Assembly: GCA_013153955.1 (NCBI GenBank) | Contig: JAADDM010000182.1 | Coordinates: 1 to 8,850, forward strand | From: Gammaproteobacteria bacterium | GTDB taxonomy: Bacteria > Pseudomonadota > Gammaproteobacteria > Thiomicrospirales > Thiomicrospiraceae | Direction: 5' to 3' | Length of the DNA: 8,850 nt | Shown: piece by piece, positions 7,436-8,850 of the stretch | Layout of the letters: the number at the start of each line of letters is the position of its first letter | Numbering within the stretch: position 1 is the first letter of the stretch | The notes under the pieces: generated by a model | Told to the model about the DNA's origin: nothing | Databases searched by the model: none | What the model saw: only the letters and a program-made list of their open reading frames with translations | Program-made: the position numbers and the translations under genes

Positions 7436-7491
7436 TAAAATAGAGCTGATCTTCCCCCTTGATACTGACGGTGTACGCCTTAAAATAGAGC
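7436..7491 (+). repeat. 11-base direct repeat TAAAATAGAGC upstream of the methyltransferase gene
   Basis: TAAAATAGAGC occurs exactly at 7436-7446 and again at 7481-7491, 45 bases apart start to start (about four helical turns). The second copy contains the predicted -10 element TAAAAT. A partial relative, TAAAATAGG, lies at the end of ntrX (4408-4416). It could be a pair of regulator sites, a duplicated promoter element, or chance in AT-rich intergenic DNA. Confidence 0.5.
7459..7486 (+). promoter_or_regulatory. Candidate sigma70 promoter for the methyltransferase–transporter pair
   Basis: TTGATA (7459-7464) and TAAAAT (7481-7486) each match the consensus at 5 of 6 positions and are 16 bases apart. 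Transcription would start near 7493, giving a leader of about 55 bases before the ATG at 7549. This is the best promoter match in the window and lies where a new transcription unit would start after trkH. The -10 element is part of an 11-base direct repeat. Confidence 0.55.
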
Positions 7492-7548
7492 GTTACCATT
7501 TTGTGTATTCAAGGGGTATTTAAGTTTAATCCACCAAAAGAATTCACC

Positions 7549-8217
7549 ATGAGTCACACGACATCGCCCTCAAAGCCCCCCCTATCCTCTGCCGATAAAT
7601 GGGATGCAAATTATGCTAATGCAAATTTTGAAACCCCTGCTAACCCTTGCTATGTATTAAAGCAACATAGCCGACTGCTTCCCTTTAAGGGCCAAGCGCT
7701 CGAACTGGCTTGTGGCCTCGGTGGCAATGCGCGTTTTCTGGCTCAGTGCGGTCTAAAAACGCATGCCTGGGATATTTCGGATACGGCATTAACCCTGTTA
7801 AATAACTGGGCAAGCCTAAATCAGATGCCTATCGAGCCACTTATTACCGATTTAGAGCAGATGATTCTGCCTTATCAGCAGTTTGATGTGATTGTCGTCA
7901 GCCGTTATTTAGACCGTGGTCTGTTTAAATCAATTGAGGATGCCCTCAAACCAGGAGGCTTGCTGTTCTATCAAACCTTTTTAGCCCCTGTACAAGCGAG
8001 TGCACCCAATAATCCACGTTTCTATATCCAGCCAAGCGAATTTAACCAGGCCTGGTCAACTCTACAAACAGAAGTCTATGGAGAGGGGTGGTTAACTCCT
8101 GAAAATGAGCCGATAAGCCCAAATAACAAAGCGTCTGAACAGAGTGAAACAGCGTGCGGTAGAAACATACCTAAACATCGCTATGCTTGGTATGTTGGCC
8201 GTAAAGCAAGCAAATGA
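7549..8217 (+). CDS. Class I SAM-dependent methyltransferase, TehB-like, substrate unknown
   Basis: This is a 222-residue cytoplasmic protein with a Rossmann-type SAM-binding fold. Motif I is LELACGLGGN (51-60), and the acidic residue at the end of the second strand is D75 in WDISDTAL. A DVIVVSRYL strand (the motif IV region) and a KPGGLLFYQTF segment follow, as in Methyltransf_11/25 and TehB-like enzymes. The WDANYANA and LLPFKGQAL segments before motif I match a family of small gammaproteobacterial methyltransferases whose substrate I do not know. I chose the ATG at 7549, with AAAAGAA upstream, over a TTG at 7501, because the conserved fold begins after 7549 and the predicted promoter lies just before 7501. 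A polar stretch at about 188-209 near the C-terminus looks like a lineage-specific insertion. The stop overlaps the next start (ATGA), indicating translational coupling to the transporter gene. Confidence 0.82.
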   Translation: MSHTTSPSKPPLSSADKWDANYANANFETPANPCYVLKQHSRLLPFKGQALELACGLGGNARFLAQCGLKTHAWDISDTALTLLNNWASLNQMPIEPLITDLEQMILPYQQFDVIVVSRYLDRGLFKSIEDALKPGGLLFYQTFLAPVQASAPNNPRFYIQPSEFNQAWSTLQTEVYGEGWLTPENEPISPNNKASEQSETACGRNIPKHRYAWYVGRKASK

Positions 8218-8850
8218 CCTCAACCCCATCATCCCAAAGTCGCCTTTTTCTAAACTTATCTCCCACCGCCATTGGCTTTATACTCGCCATTGTAGGGACG
8301 GCACTCTTCTCCCTAAAATCTATTTTCATTAAATTGGCTTATGTCGAAGGACTCAATGCCGATAGTGTTCTAATGTTAAGAATGGCAATCGCCCTGCCTA
8401 TCTACCTCATTATTTTGGCCTGGTTAATCAAGCAATATACTCAGCCTGACACGGGGTCTAAGGGGATTATTCCCACACTCACCACCATTACTCTGCTCGG
8501 GTTCATTGGCTACTACCTCTCCTCTTGGTTAGATTTAAAAGGCCTAGAGATGATCTCTGCACAGCTAGAGCGACTCACCCTATTTACCTACCCAATGCTG
8601 GTGGCTATTTTAGGCGCACTCTTCTTTAAAACTCCGATTACTCGAAAAATACTCTATGCGCTGGTCATCTCATACAGTGGCTTGTTAATGGTTTTTTTAG
8701 AGGAGAGTACCTTAGCGGGTGATGAGGTGTCACTGGGTACACTCTTGGTATTTCTAGCAGCCTTAAGCTTCTCATTCTACGTGCTCTTTGGTAAACCACT
8801 TATTCACCAAGTGGGCAGCCTCTGGTTTACCAGTATCGCCATGACCGCTT
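8214..8850 (+). CDS. EamA/DMT-superfamily transporter, N-terminal part (cut by window edge)
   Basis: An open frame from the ATG at 8214 runs to the right edge without a stop, giving 212 residues of a membrane protein. Hydrophobic segments occur at about 18-40, 52-73, 86-105, 122-138, 145-162 and 173-193, with another starting near 202. The pattern fits the ten-helix EamA (DMT) family, which exports small metabolites. Features typical of the first EamA repeat are visible: AxxFSLKSIFIKLAY in helix 1, an LRM segment at helix 2, and ISAQLERLTLFTYPMLV at helices 4-5. A full-length member would be about 290-310 residues, so roughly a third is missing. The start overlaps the methyltransferase stop by 4 bases (ATGA), so the two genes are probably co-expressed. 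The transported substrate cannot be told from this sequence. Confidence 0.85.
   Translation, partial: MTSTPSSQSRLFLNLSPTAIGFILAIVGTALFSLKSIFIKLAYVEGLNADSVLMLRMAIALPIYLIILAWLIKQYTQPDTGSKGIIPTLTTITLLGFIGYYLSSWLDLKGLEMISAQLERLTLFTYPMLVAILGALFFKTPITRKILYALVISYSGLLMVFLEESTLAGDEVSLGTLLVFLAALSFSFYVLFGKPLIHQVGSLWFTSIAMTA

Noticed and set aside
7501..7548. TTG at 7501 as the methyltransferase start
   Set aside because: It is a non-ATG start almost at the predicted transcription start. The ATG at 7549 precedes the conserved fold and has a better upstream purine stretch.
8144..8332. 62-codon plus-strand frame across the methyltransferase–transporter junction
   Set aside because: It is out of frame with both genes. 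The transporter frame from 8214 explains the DNA with a clear membrane-protein pattern.

Overview
The window is a single-strand (all +), gene-dense chromosomal segment from a gammaproteobacterium of moderate GC content. The gene order rsmB – DUF4390 – ntrY – ntrX – trkA – trkH is a housekeeping neighbourhood known from proteobacteria. The protein style would fit a Thiotrichales/Piscirickettsiaceae-type sulfur oxidiser (Thiomicrospira/Thiomicrorhabdus/Hydrogenovibrio), but the genus is a guess that cannot be settled from the sequence alone. There are no mobile elements, CRISPR arrays, tRNAs or rRNAs, and no gene-free stretch above 300 bases.

Layout. 3-161: C-terminal end of the 16S rRNA m5C methyltransferase RsmB. 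166-828: secreted or membrane-anchored DUF4390 protein, whose 5' coding part contains a strong terminator-like hairpin (about 228-257). 861-3047: NtrY-type membrane histidine kinase. 3070-4410: NtrX-type response regulator. 4411-4512: short intergenic region with an 11-bp imperfect inverted repeat and a weak candidate promoter. 4513-5910: TrkA. 5944-7395: TrkH. 7396-7548: intergenic region with a good sigma70-like promoter and an 11-base direct repeat. 7549-8217: class I SAM-dependent methyltransferase. 8214-8850: 5' part of an EamA/DMT-family membrane transporter, overlapping the methyltransferase by ATGA and running off the right edge.

How the genes work together. NtrY (sensor) and NtrX (regulator) form a two-component pair linked in other bacteria to nitrogen and respiratory/redox control. 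TrkA and TrkH are the cytoplasmic nucleotide-binding gating subunit and the membrane channel subunit of a Trk potassium uptake system. The methyltransferase and the DMT transporter look like a separate small operon with its own promoter.

The most notable observation is that NtrX keeps an intact receiver and Fis-type DNA-binding domain, while its central AAA+ domain is badly eroded. It lacks the GAFTGA sigma54-contact loop, the Walker B acidic residues and the sensor I asparagine. It therefore probably cannot act as a conventional sigma54 activator. The second point is the terminator-like hairpin inside the DUF4390 reading frame. I see no evidence for an entirely new multi-gene system here.
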